26,503 nucleotides of DNA from Pelargonium nanum (taxonomy: Eukaryota > Streptophyta > Magnoliopsida > Geraniales > Geraniaceae), in the NCBI GenBank assembly GCA_036897485.1, contig JAYMTF010001081.1:1-26503 (forward strand). The letters run 5' to 3'. Under the pieces are notes generated by a model that saw only the letters and a list, made by a program, of their open reading frames with translations, was not told the DNA's origin and did no database searches. Position numbers and translations under genes: made by a program. Positions 17,949 to 26,503 of the stretch are shown here, one piece after another; position 1 is the stretch's first letter; each line of letters opens with the position of its first letter.

Positions 17949-19373
17949 ATGGTAATTGAACTGATCCTTGTTCATATTCAATTTTTTTCAGTTTTATTTT
18001 AAATCTGGATCACAAATTGATAATCAATTTTGGTTCCTAAATTAGGTTTGTTTGATGTGTTTATTGCCGCTGTTTCTGGTCCCAATCGTCAACGTACTGC
18101 CTCTACTCTTCTATTATCTTGTGGTGAGATGATCTTAAACTCTAACCCATCAATTTGGGTTTTGTTGTTTCTCATTCCTAATCGATTTTTTTTTGTATCG
18201 AATTCTGGAAAGTTTAAATTTTTATTTTTTATTGTATTTATATTTTGAAAATTTCCAGGGGAAGATTTATGGGCTTTTGGGTTGGGAATACAAGAAACCG
18301 GAAAGGGCTCCTCCGGCGTGCCCTTTTAAGCCTGCGGCAGCGAAAAATGATAGCAGAGTATGTAATTTGAATTTTGAACCTATGGCAATATTTGAACATG
18401 ACAATGTAGTGCTTGTGGACTTAGTTTGTAGGAATGTGGTTTCTCTTTCGCGTTTTATTAGCTACAGAACTTAAATTGTCTAAGAGGGTGGTTTCATATG
18501 TTTATTTAATGGTTGTGAGCCTTGTGACGGATACGCTGATACAAAACTATATGTATAAGAGAGGAGGTGAGTCTTTTGAGAATATGACACTAAGTAGCGC
18601 AATGGTAGAATAGCAATGTTTTGTAAAGGAATTTGGTTCGTGTTTGATGAAAATCATTTGAAGAACGCAGCCATCAAGCCATAAAGGGAGGTGATCGGTG
18701 CTTGATAATTGAAAAAGCAAACTTGAAGGGAGCTTTGGTACACATTAGTCATTCTTACAGTTAGATAGTCACTTCTAGCACTCTTGAATGGGAAACCATG
18801 TTATATAGCGAACTAAGTGATTCTTTGCCATGGAAGGGAAGGGAGGTGAGGGCTTGACAAAACACCTAAAAGTAAGAGTCCTTAGAGGAAGACTCTATTT
18901 GGTTTCACATGCCTAGAACAATACCCTTTTCATGCTCGGAGAAGTAAAGTAAATGAACTGAAGTCGGTGTAGGGTTCATTATCAGAGAGTATTATCAACA
19001 TTCAACTGCCAATTTCTAGTATCTAGCCCACTGGTGGTTTCTTCCGTTTTGTTATCTTTAGTTTATATGTGCATGAACTGTAGTTCATATGGTCAAGGGT
19101 GTGTTGAAATGTGAATGAAATGAGATTTTCCCATTTAACTGTCTATTTCTAGTTTCTAGCCACTGGTGGTTACTTCCGTTTTGTTGTTTATAGTGTATTT
19201 GTGTATATAAACTGTAGTTCATATGGTCAAGGGTGCATTTGAGATGTGAATGAAACGAGATTTCTCCATCTTTTTCGCAGGTGGGTTTAGAAGCTGAACC
19301 TGGCCTGACAGAGCCTATCTTAACAGAGTCCAGTTCAAAACCAGCAGCAGTAGTTGATAGCAAGCAGGACTAA
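17949..19373 (+). CDS. Small membrane protein, UPF0729 / C18orf32-like
   Basis: Four coding exons: 17949-17951 (ATG only), 18046-18123, 18259-18357, 19281-19373, giving 90 residues. All junctions are GT-AG and in frame. Order: N-terminal hydrophobic segment VCLMCLLPLFLVPIVNVLP and LLFYYLV (residues 2-27), then GKIYGLLGWEYKKPERAPP, CPFKPAAAKN, and a Ser/Ala/Glu-rich tail ending DSKQD. The start MVCL/IxC followed by an IVxxLPLL-type membrane segment matches, from memory, the UPF0729 family (human C18orf32, MVCIPC), small ER or lipid-droplet proteins of poorly known role. Plant members share the LLGWEY motif. The other frame of exon 2 is also open (read from 18030), but it does not join the later exons, so I prefer the spliced ATG model. 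Function is not assigned. The nested SINE/LINE ends about 180 bp upstream of the ATG. Confidence 0.8.
19004..19272 (+). repeat. Tandem duplication (133-bp period) at the end of intron 3
   Basis: Copies 19004-19136 and 19137-about 19272 share ATTTCTAGT, CACTGGTGGTT, CTTCCGTTTTGTT, CTGTAGTTCATATGGTCAAG and GTGAATGAAA in order, with about 80-90% identity by eye. The right copy runs up to the polypyrimidine tract of the exon 4 acceptor; the left copy has no acceptor. It lies inside the UPF0729-like gene. Confidence 0.8.
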
Positions 19374-20007
19374 AGTTGTATCACTCTCTATCATTGTTAA
19401 TACTGGTGAAACTTAACTCTGTATGATGCATGCGCGATATCTTCTGTTCATAACATCTATCGTATTTCCTTTTCATTAAACGACTGATAAATCCTCCCCA
19501 GACCCCCACAAAGTTGGGAGTCTCGTCCAGTGCACGATAGAGTACAATGAATAACACAGGTCAATAGTCCCACACATATGGGGGAACTGATTGATCACCT
19601 AACCATATTGAAACTTGTTTGCTAATTTCATTTGTTTAGGACCTCGGGTTAAATTCAATCTATTTAGTTTTTGACCTGTGGAATAAGAAACCGCCGCAGC
19701 AGTATGTAGCTCCCCTCCCCTTGAAACTCCATGATTTATGTTTTAGGTATCTCACAGCCCGTTGCATCAAGTTCGGACTATGTACAGTCCTAAGGCCCAA
19801 GGCCCCTAACTTGCATACACTTCTGGATCAGGCACTTTCAATGCCCGGTGAAGGATCAAGAAAAGTAAATATACTAGTATTGTAGTTAATAGAGTAAAAT
19901 GGTTACCCGAAGGTATAGTTTTGAGTTGGAGCAGAAAAACCATAAAATTTCATCTTTCTTCCATCCATTCACTCTACGTGATTCTACTTCCCTCTCACCT
20001 TCTCGAG
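19374..20007. other. 3' flank of UPF0729-like gene with probable SINE remnant
   Basis: 3' UTR, then a segment at about 19488-19550 reading CCTCCCCAGACCCCCACAAA and GTGGGAG/GGGAGTCTCGT-like blocks with GTGCAC. This resembles the middle of a common angiosperm SINE (Au-like: CCCCAGACCC...GGGAGCCTCGTGCAC). No boxes or duplication survive. Two adjacent GGCCC motifs (about 19794-19805) could serve the small ORF at 20008. Confidence 0.35.
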
Positions 20008-20133
20008 ATGACTGCCGCGGCTGCCTTCATACAAGGCCAAGCCATCGGCGCTAAAGAAGGGAAGTGGAGAGGCGAGAGTAAGAGGACGGGAAAAGATGGA
20101 TCCTTTTGGGATAATCGCGTAGCTATAAATTAG
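20008..20133 (+). CDS. Possible small gene or lone first exon, 41 codons
   Basis: The open frame MTAAAAFIQGQAIGAKEGKW continues to SFWDNRVAIN and stop. The stretch is GC-rich against AT-rich surroundings and follows a pyrimidine-rich leader-like segment with GGCCCA about 215 bp upstream. A strong donor-like GAGA|GTAAGA (about 20076) could end a first exon, but I found no matching later exon. No known family is recognised. It could be a microprotein, an orphan exon or a gene relic. Confidence 0.25.
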   Translation: MTAAAAFIQGQAIGAKEGKWRGESKRTGKDGSFWDNRVAIN

Positions 20134-20690
20134 CAACATGCTCAAAACTAATAAGTAGTTAGTTGGTATTGATTTACTCTGTTTATTTATCGGATTAGGC
20201 ATTGATTAGATCTTGAATATCTACGAGGTTAGGTTAGGAAGATGTTAAAAGAGTTTGGCACTTAGGAACATGGGAGTAACATGTACTAGTAGTCTAGTAA
20301 TGATTAATGTCATGTTGTTCTTTTTTTAAGTAAAAAGTTAGTCAAGTTCTGGTGGTAAATTAGCCGACTGTAGAATTTTTGGATGCTTGTTGAAATGTGT
20401 CTCTGTTGCGTCAACTAGTGAATCTACAGAATCGATTTTGTGGGGTCTCTATTTGTTTTGGGACTGAGTTTAGTCTACCATGTTACTTGCTGTTGTACTG
20501 TATTGTTTATCTGTAATAACTCATATGAAAACTACTAAAACCTCATCTAATCTAAATCCAATCCAGATTTTGGGACCAGAAGGTTAGGTTACTTGCAATA
20601 TCTTGGCATCTCCTGGTCAAAGTTTTCTAGTCTTCCCATGTGTTTTTTTGTTTGTCTCCTAGTGTTATTGTTGAGTCTAGAGCTTTGTTA
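20134..20690. other. Intergenic, nothing recognised
   Basis: T-rich and AT-rich DNA. No coding frame, repeat or RNA gene could be supported. Confidence 0.5.
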
Positions 20691-20699
20691 TTCGTCTCA

Positions 20700-21180
20700 A
20701 CCCATGACACGACACGAACCAACACATTTACTGATCTTGTCTTGTTCATGTTGAGGGCTTGAGGCTTGAAAACGCGCACACACGATTATTAATGGTGTAG
20801 TTTGACGCATGACACACCTAACACGTATACTTGGGAGTTGTAATGGTAAGTTTATTAAAAGTGATCTTGGTAGTCTTACTGTTGTTATGATTTTTGTATG
20901 TTAGTTAACATAGATATGTTAAATTCGTGATATTTCAATGCAAAATATGCTAGGTAGTGTCGTGTTCATATACGTGTTTTGTTTGTGTTCATTATTTGAG
21001 CACGAGTTAGCTATGTCGTGTTTGTGTTGGTCATATACACGTTCAACTTTCAGTGCGACACGACACTATATGAAATAAGTGGGTCTGAGTTCACTAATTT
21101 TGCAATATTGTTGTATACACATGTTCAACTTTCAATACGATGCAAACATGACACGCACGCATGAATTATCATCTCTAGTT
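20700..21180. repeat. CACGA/GTGTCGTG-rich decayed transposon-like segment
   Basis: Dispersed ACACGACAC and GTGTCGTG motifs in both orientations (20705, 20957, 21016, 21057). A diverged direct repeat TATACAC-GTTCAACTTTCA lies at 21034 and 21114 (80-bp spacing). The right end, read on the minus strand (CTAGAGATGATAATTCATG), resembles the common plant transposon start with GGGATGACAATT followed by CACGACACG repeats. Limits and class are uncertain. Confidence 0.35.
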
Positions 21181-22160
21181 GGGTCCACGAATTTACGATT
21201 AATATTTTGAAATAAATCCCTTTAGTCATCTTGTCTTGTAAGCAAAGAAACCAATAGATGAATATATTAATCTTACAATAATTTGTTTTCTGCTAATAAA
21301 TAATTATTAAGTAGTAATACAGACACATATATAGTCAACAGTCAACCACATGTGACTCTTAACTTTAAATATTATAATTTAACTCCTTAGTTTACTTGCT
21401 AATTAAGACATTCTAGGAAATTCAAAGACTAGATAGTGTACACTCCTAAGCTCAAATTAAATTTAAAACTGTTATTTATAAATATTATGATGTATTGATG
21501 TTATTTTATTATTTTTTGTCATGTCGCATTTTATTTATTATATTATATATGATTTTCGTTATCAACAATCCCACTTAATAAATAATTAAACCTCAATTTG
21601 CCAAAAAGAAAATTATTGAACAAAAGTAATTCTCCATAGGAATATTGAATATTGTTTCTTTTAAAGAATTATAAATTTCATTAAGATTAATGACAAGTTA
21701 AATATTTCATTAGAAATAGACCTGACATGAGTAACATGATTAGCATATATCAAATGTTCATAAGAACGACTAATTGTCATATAGTTGGTTAAAATCTTGA
21801 CTGCAATAATGAAACAATATGATCCGATTTTGTCTTAACCAATACACACCAGATTAGAATGAAAAAGAAAACTTCTAATTATTACAACAAGGAGAAGCAT
21901 ACAAGGTGATCGAACAAGAGAAATTTGTAGTGATGACGACATCTGCGGAAGAACATAATTAGAGTGTCAGATTTATGTATTCTATGTATAATAATACAAT
22001 ATAAAAAATTGAAGAGCCGCCAGTAAAATTTTGAGTAATATCGTAAGTATTAAATGGTAGTTTATATACATAATTTTGTATCACCCACTAGTGAGAAAAT
22101 GAAAAGATGTTTCATGCTCTCTTGAAAGTAAAGACACAAAAACAAAACATCTCAATGGAC
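21181..22160. other. AT-rich intergenic DNA including one copy of a dispersed repeat
   Basis: Very AT-rich and without a coding frame. The segment 21763-21925 is related to 23917-24270 (see separate entry). I see nothing else. Confidence 0.5.
21763..21925 (+). repeat. Dispersed repeat, copy A
   Basis: Shares AGAACGACT, TTGACTGCAATA(A/G)T, GAAACAATA-GA-C and GATCGAACAAGAGAA, in that order and orientation, with 23917-24270. The spacing between first and last landmark is about 145 bp here and about 336 bp in the other copy. Family unknown. Confidence 0.5.
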
Positions 22161-22175
22161 ATGAATATTCTTTTC

Positions 22176-22327
22176 AGCCTCCTAGGGGGTGACGCAATGG
22201 TCAAGACACACATCTTCACGTGGGAGGTTGTGAGTTCAAATCTCATTGCGTCGGGTGGGGTGTGATTTTGGGTTAAAAGGGAAGAGCTATCCCTGTTGTG
22301 TAGCTCGTCTTTTTAAAAAAAATAAAA
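22176..22327 (+). mobile_element. tRNA-derived SINE with 15-bp target-site duplication
   Basis: Exact duplication ATGAATATTCTTTTC at 22161-22175 and 22328-22342 around a 152-bp element with an A-rich 3' end (AAAAAAAATAAAA). The head folds like a tRNA: GACGCA (22191) pairs with TGCGTC (22247-22252), and a T-arm GTGAG/CTCAT encloses the 7-nt loop TTCAAAT. A body GGGTGGGGTGTGATTTTGGG and GTTGTGTAGCTCGTC follows. It is a different family from the other two SINEs in the window. The perfect duplication suggests a recent insertion. Confidence 0.88.
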
Positions 22328-22703
22328 ATGAATATTCTTTTCTATGTGGAATCCTAGTCCACCCATTCTCTCTCTAAATTTACCAACTTTTATTCAAGTA
22401 TTTGATTATGAAATTATAGTATCTTGGAGCACTTTTACCTGAATCTTCTTGTCTACCAAATACCAATACACTTTGTTTGTTTGCTTATTTATATGAAAAG
22501 CAAATTAATTTTTTATATATAAAAAATTGAAGGGGTATTATAAAAAGTCAAGACAATATAGAATAGATGGCAAGCCACAAAGTATGGAGAGTTGGAGAGG
22601 TCACCATTAAGCACTATGTCATAGTGAGCCACTTTTTCGACCACGCGTCTTCCTGGACGAACCATCCCACCATATTAACACGTGTGTAATCTTATTAAAA
22701 ATT

Positions 22704-22892
22704 TGTGGGTCGAGCGGTTAGTCTGTTTAAGAGTTGTTACGTTTTGAGTTTGAGTCGTCTCAGACAACATTATATGTCGTTTTTGTTTCGTCTTTTTTCT
22801 TTTCTCAGTTTTTTTATATCAGCAAGCATAATAACCGAGTCTCGAACCTAAAACCTCAAGAGAAGTAGGCGTCTTAAACCTTGCATATTTTC
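22704..22892. repeat. Two decayed tRNA-like fragments in opposite orientation
   Basis: Plus-strand part, about 22708-22766: a box-A-like GGTCGAGCGGTTAG and a box-B-like GAGTTTGAGTC. Minus-strand part, about 22843-22892: GGTTTAAGACG and box-B-like TAGGTTCGAGACTC. Both contain GTTTAAGA before the box B. They may be old SINE pieces or an inverted duplication of one. No target duplication was found. Confidence 0.3.
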
Positions 22893-22899
22893 CTTTCTC

Positions 22900-23880
22900 A
22901 GTTGATTTAATAAAAATAAAAGCAAATTTTTTCAGGTAGAATTTAAATTCATGAAATATGATGAAGAATGAGGTGTTTGAGCTATTTAAGTGCTCTCTTT
23001 TGTTTATGTTACTTATATTTTATTCTGGCCTTTGCAACTCTATAAATGATACATTACTTATAGAATAAGTATTTACTAAAACGTTATTACTTAATTTTAG
23101 AGTTTTTTTATTCTATTTCATTTTCTATTAATGTGTAGGTTGCTACCAGACAAATTACGGTTAATTATGAGAACGTCAATATTTAACTATGTTATACTTA
23201 CTTCACGATTAAATTTAAGAAGAAACCGATATGTCATCGTCCGGGCTTAAAAAAAATGCTTCAACTCTTGCACCAATTTCCATGGAATTAGTTGGCAATT
23301 CTCTTTTGATTGGTGTGATTACTGAAAGCTACTTGCTTATGCAAGTGAGCATATTTTATGTTTTGTGATTTTTTTTTTAATAACAAGTGGAAATGTGTCA
23401 TTTTCAAAATTCAATTACACATCTAATCACAAAACTACATTTACTCATTATTTCTTAAGCTCAATGGTTGCTCCTTAAAGTGAGATTAGATTTGCAAAAA
23501 CCTCATTCTTAGATTTTCTGTCGGATGTTATGAGAAACTATTTTTTATAAACCTAAAAAACTACTTTTTATTATATTGTATTTCAACATATTTGTCTACT
23601 ATATTCTGATAAATTAAATGAAATTTGTGTGCCCCACACAATATTGCAATTTTACCTACCATGGAGAAACCAAGAAACTTGCACAGAAGAAAAAAAAAAG
23701 TTTATAGCAAGTCACCAAATCATGTCCAGATTATAATTTCTAAGTTTGGTTTTGGTTCCTGAAGTTGGACACTTTTTGGTTGCATTATGTGAGACAAAAA
23801 GTTTATAACAAATTATCAATAATTAGTGATGAATTACAAACTCTATTGTAAATAGATTTGACATAAAATTAAATATTGTA
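22900..23880. other. Intergenic, nothing recognised
   Basis: AT-rich DNA with poly-A and poly-T runs. No gene, RNA or bounded element could be supported. Confidence 0.5.
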
Positions 23881-23916
23881 ATATGAACAATTTGTTTCGG
23901 ATATGTCATAATTTAG

Positions 23917-24270
23917 AAGAACGACTTACTAATATATATGTAACTAAAAAATTGACTGCAATAGTAGAAACAATAAGACCACTTTTATCATCTTCAAAAA
24001 TATATGACGTCAAGCAAATCAAAAATACTCACCAACTCATATTGAAATTTAAAAAGAAAAAAAAAAATCAAACAAGAGAAGATAAAACAAAACTTATAAC
24101 AATGAAAGACCTACTAAAATCTTCACCATGAAACTAGAATCAAAATTTAGAAATAACATAATTACTAAAATATAATTTAGAGGAGAATAACATGAAAAAA
24201 ATCAATCAAGCCGTAGTAAAAACATAGATGATAATGAGACGTCTGCAAGAGGATCGAACAAGAGAATCTA
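23917..24270 (+). repeat. Dispersed repeat, copy B
   Basis: Second, longer copy of the repeat at 21763-21925, with the same landmarks in the same order. A lysine-rich 82-codon frame (23883-24131) falls inside it but looks like the product of A-rich sequence, not a conserved protein. Confidence 0.5.
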
Positions 24271-24580
24271 ATAGTGATGTTTAAGCCAATGAAGAAACAA
24301 AAAGCTATATCTGCTAAATTTGTGTTTATTCAGTGCATAAATCTAACGACGATCTCACTAATCATATTTATAATCTCGTGAATTTGTTAAACCACCGTTA
24401 AGGCATACATTAATAGAATTATTTCCAATTAAAGATTGAATTGCATCATTAGATGACATCATGAGAGCTTAATTACAAAGACGTGTGCAGTGAGGTGGAC
24501 GGAAATGTGAAAACAACGTTGCTCTCATCGGATCCTCTCTACTGGTCTGGTTGTCGCCGTCGCCGGAAGCCGACAACGGC

Positions 24581-24622
24581 TATATATACACATATATATA
24601 CATATATATATATGTATATGTG
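24581..24622. repeat. TA/TACA microsatellite, palindromic
   Basis: A 42-bp alternating TA stretch with CA/TG steps that reads nearly the same on both strands. It directly follows a GC-rich hairpin-forming segment (GTTGTCG ... CGACAAC, 24550-24577). Confidence 0.75.
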
Positions 24623-25104
24623 GGTTTGATTTTAGTCACTTTCGTTTCCAATTATAAAACAACCATAATTGGCTCCTTGACACTTCTCTCATCAACAATA
24701 ATTGAAGTTTGTATCTATTTATGTTGGTTGTAGAGCAATACGTGGATTCATTTTTAGCCGTTGCTGTGCTTTTGTTCCGTATTTGCGGGACATGCCCATG
24801 TTTTTAATCTTTTTCATTAATACTCCCATAAATAGGTGGTGCACATGTTTCTTTCTCATCGGATTTTTTTTTTTTTTTTTTAATGTAGGGACAAACAAAA
24901 ATTATGGCTAACCCATTTTCTAAATATTAGTCTTTGTTTCACATATAAGTTATAGTTTAAAACTAATTAAAGTTGCTTTTAAGAAAAAAATAATGATTTA
25001 AGTTAAAATTAGAAACGATGACAACTACTAATGAAATGACATGTGGCGTTTAAACTTATATTATTGCATACACTGGGAAGGCTATAAGAGCACTATAAAC
25101 AAGA
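24623..25104. other. AT-rich intergenic DNA, nothing recognised
   Basis: Poly-T run near 24866-24881 and no convincing coding frame. The frames at 24551 and 24702 start in or next to the microsatellite and have no domain. Confidence 0.5.
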
Positions 25105-25520
25105 AACATGCACACGAAAAATTCTCCTTCTCAAATGGGCCTCCAAAACACCCAGAGATGCTCCTCACCTTCAAATTTAGACTCTAATTCATGAAGGCTG
25201 AGAATTGACATACTCGAGTACTCCTGAAAGCATCTTTGAAGCACCGAAGACTTCAAGAACTATGAAAGGGCACTAGAACGATACTTAAATTGGTGGACAC
25301 TCATTTGAGCTCCGCTTACTCATGATGCTTGAAGGGCACGTGGAACTTTGAAGCTTCCCAAATGCCCGCAATCGATGTGAATGTGGAGCTAGGCTCCAAA
25401 CACCCTAATGGGCACTGAAGCGGATTTCGCATCATCCAGAGGGGATTATGAATTGAACCATTTGTTGTAAACTAATTTTTCTCTAGTTTTCGAGTTTTTT
25501 GGTGAAATTATTTACCAACA
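25105..25520. other. Higher-complexity noncoding segment, unidentified (possible repeat)
   Basis: This 400-bp block is clearly richer in G+C and less repetitive than its flanks, with recurrent GAAG, GGGCAC and CACCGAAGA words, but has no open frame. It may be part of an old LTR retrotransposon or another repeat. I cannot place its limits or name a family. Confidence 0.25.
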
Positions 25521-26340
25521 CCCGAAGATGTATCTCAAAAACACATATGGTGTTCCACTTAACAATGTGTTTATCATGTCAATTAGGTTAAGTAAATATA
25601 TCAATACATACACATATATTCAAATAACATTTATACAATTGAGATATTAGATTGTGCATGATAGACATTCATATAGTGATCTAAATATCCATATCATTTT
25701 AGAGTCTAGAAATTAGCTCAATAGCAGGTATGTTGAATCTCTCATACATTTTTTCTCTCTACTATGCTATCACTTGCATCAATTAAAACAACCCAAAATT
25801 ATAAAATTCAGCATCCACCCTAGCTTGTTGTGCTAATTTCAATGAGCCTTAGCAACTTGCTTATTGATATCCTAAATGTTGACACATAGGTCAGACAAAA
25901 GAGCCCAAATGGTCCACACAATAGCATTATATAGTGTTAATTTTGTTTGAATATTCTAATCCTTTTGTTAATGCAATGCTTAATAAGATTCCAATCCACC
26001 TAGGAGATGCACATTGGTTTATTTAGTAACATTCAAGTAATTTTGATTAAATAATTAGATCATTAATGCATATCTAGATTGGCGTGTTGACCTCAGAGGC
26101 TCAGATATTTGTTTTTCTTATTTAACATTTAAATAATTTATTTTTTATTAATAGATTCCTACAAATGGATCATTATAGTTGTATGAGTACACTAATGATA
26201 GAAATATGAATTTTCTATTATCTTAATTTAAATTATCTATTACTTAAAAAAAAAAATCTATTATTTTATTATTTGTATTGAGCAATGTGGATATTGTTTA
26301 GTTGATGAAATTGATCTTATTCATACATTGTGGCAACAAA
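25521..26340. other. AT-rich intergenic DNA, nothing recognised
   Basis: No coding frame of note, no RNA gene and no bounded repeat visible. Confidence 0.5.
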
Positions 26341-26503
26341 TCTAATCTAATATATATATATGTATATAATTTCCAAGCACCACCCCCAATTTAGTGACAT
26401 GTGTCACTTCCAATTTTCAATTGATGCTTTAATTGAATGACATGTGTCACTCAATTAACTTAATTCAATTTTTAATTATTAATTAACTCATTTTAATTTT
26501 CAA
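26341..26503 (+). mobile_element. Possible 5' end of a nonautonomous Helitron, cut by the window edge
   Basis: The stretch begins TCTAATCTAATATATATA just after an A, then runs into CCACCCCCAATTTAGTGACA. Plant ATREP-like Helitrons often start with TCTxTACTATAT-like sequence inserted after an A, followed by a CCACCCCAATTTxGTGACATGT-like block. Two small palindromic blocks, AGTGACATGTGTCACT (26393-26408) and TGACATGTGTCA (26438-26449), are present. The 3' hairpin and CTRR end would lie outside the window. Confidence 0.25.

Noticed and set aside
18030-18248. 72-codon ORF with FDVFIAAVSGPNRQRTAST
   Set aside because: It is the alternative frame of exon 2 plus intron read-through. The spliced ATG model gives a recognisable protein that continues through exons 3 and 4.
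18594-18650. tRNA-like AAGTAGCGCAATGGTAGA and GGTTCG in intron 3 of the UPF0729-like gene
   Set aside because: No stems form, and the box spacing and flanks do not support a tRNA or SINE.
23883-24131. 82-codon lysine-rich ORF
   Set aside because: It lies within a dispersed repeat; composition follows the A-rich DNA and there is no start context or domain.
24548-24580. GC-rich GTTGTCGCCGTCGCCGG hairpin before the microsatellite
   Set aside because: It could be a gene leader, but no coding frame or splice site follows. It is noted only as a local structure.
24551-24911. Two ORFs including a run of Tyr-Ile repeats
   Set aside because: They are produced by the TA microsatellite and adjacent T-rich DNA.
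1-26503. CRISPR arrays, bacterial operons, attachment sites or plasmid/phage origins
   Set aside because: No regularly spaced repeats or prokaryotic gene organisation are present; all gene models are plant type with introns.

Overview
The window is nuclear DNA of a flowering plant, almost certainly a eudicot and probably a rosid. The evidence is AT-rich intergenic DNA, genes with GT-AG introns, plant-only gene families (LRR receptor-like protein, group III-A XTH, CDC25-type arsenate reductase), a plant-type intron-containing tRNA-Tyr gene, and tRNA-derived SINEs. The species cannot be fixed from the sequence.

Layout, left to right. (1) Positions 1-1523, minus strand: the 5' three exons of a PAPS-reductase-family / FAD synthase-like gene that runs off the left edge. 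(2) 2990-6046, plus: an intronless 1018-residue LRR receptor-like protein with a clean TATA box, lying between two roughly 72-bp direct repeats. (3) 6047-9690: gene-poor DNA with short decayed repeats, hairpins and one tiny signal-peptide-like ORF. (4) 9837-11919, plus: a four-exon xyloglucan endotransglucosylase/hydrolase (XTH31/32 type). Its second intron consists largely of tandem copies of a roughly 205-bp, LTR/TRIM-like fossil unit. (5) 13421-14338: a SINE with a 16-bp target-site duplication, then an imperfect terminal-inverted-repeat element. (6) 14581-14674: tRNA-Tyr(GUA) with a 21-nt intron. (7) 14944-16887, plus: a three-exon CDC25-like phosphatase/arsenate reductase. (8) 17323-17772: a SINE carrying a 5'-truncated LINE inside it, with both target-site duplications still readable. 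(9) 17949-19373, plus: a four-exon gene for a 90-residue membrane microprotein of the UPF0729/C18orf32 type. Its first coding exon supplies only the ATG, so a simple ORF scan misses it. (10) 19374-26503: no convincing large gene, only repeats, a third SINE with a 15-bp duplication, a TA-rich microsatellite and a possible Helitron end.

The genes do not form a pathway. The PAPS-reductase-like gene, the CDC25-like gene and perhaps the microprotein gene resemble a neighbourhood on Arabidopsis chromosome 5 (At5g03430 to about At5g03460, from memory). If so, the RLP and XTH genes are later arrivals or were lost elsewhere. I did not find a clearly new biological system. The strongest unexpected structures are the nested SINE/LINE, the two SINEs that share a 3' body but have different heads, the tandem LTR-like fossil inside the XTH intron, and the microprotein gene whose start codon sits on a splice junction.
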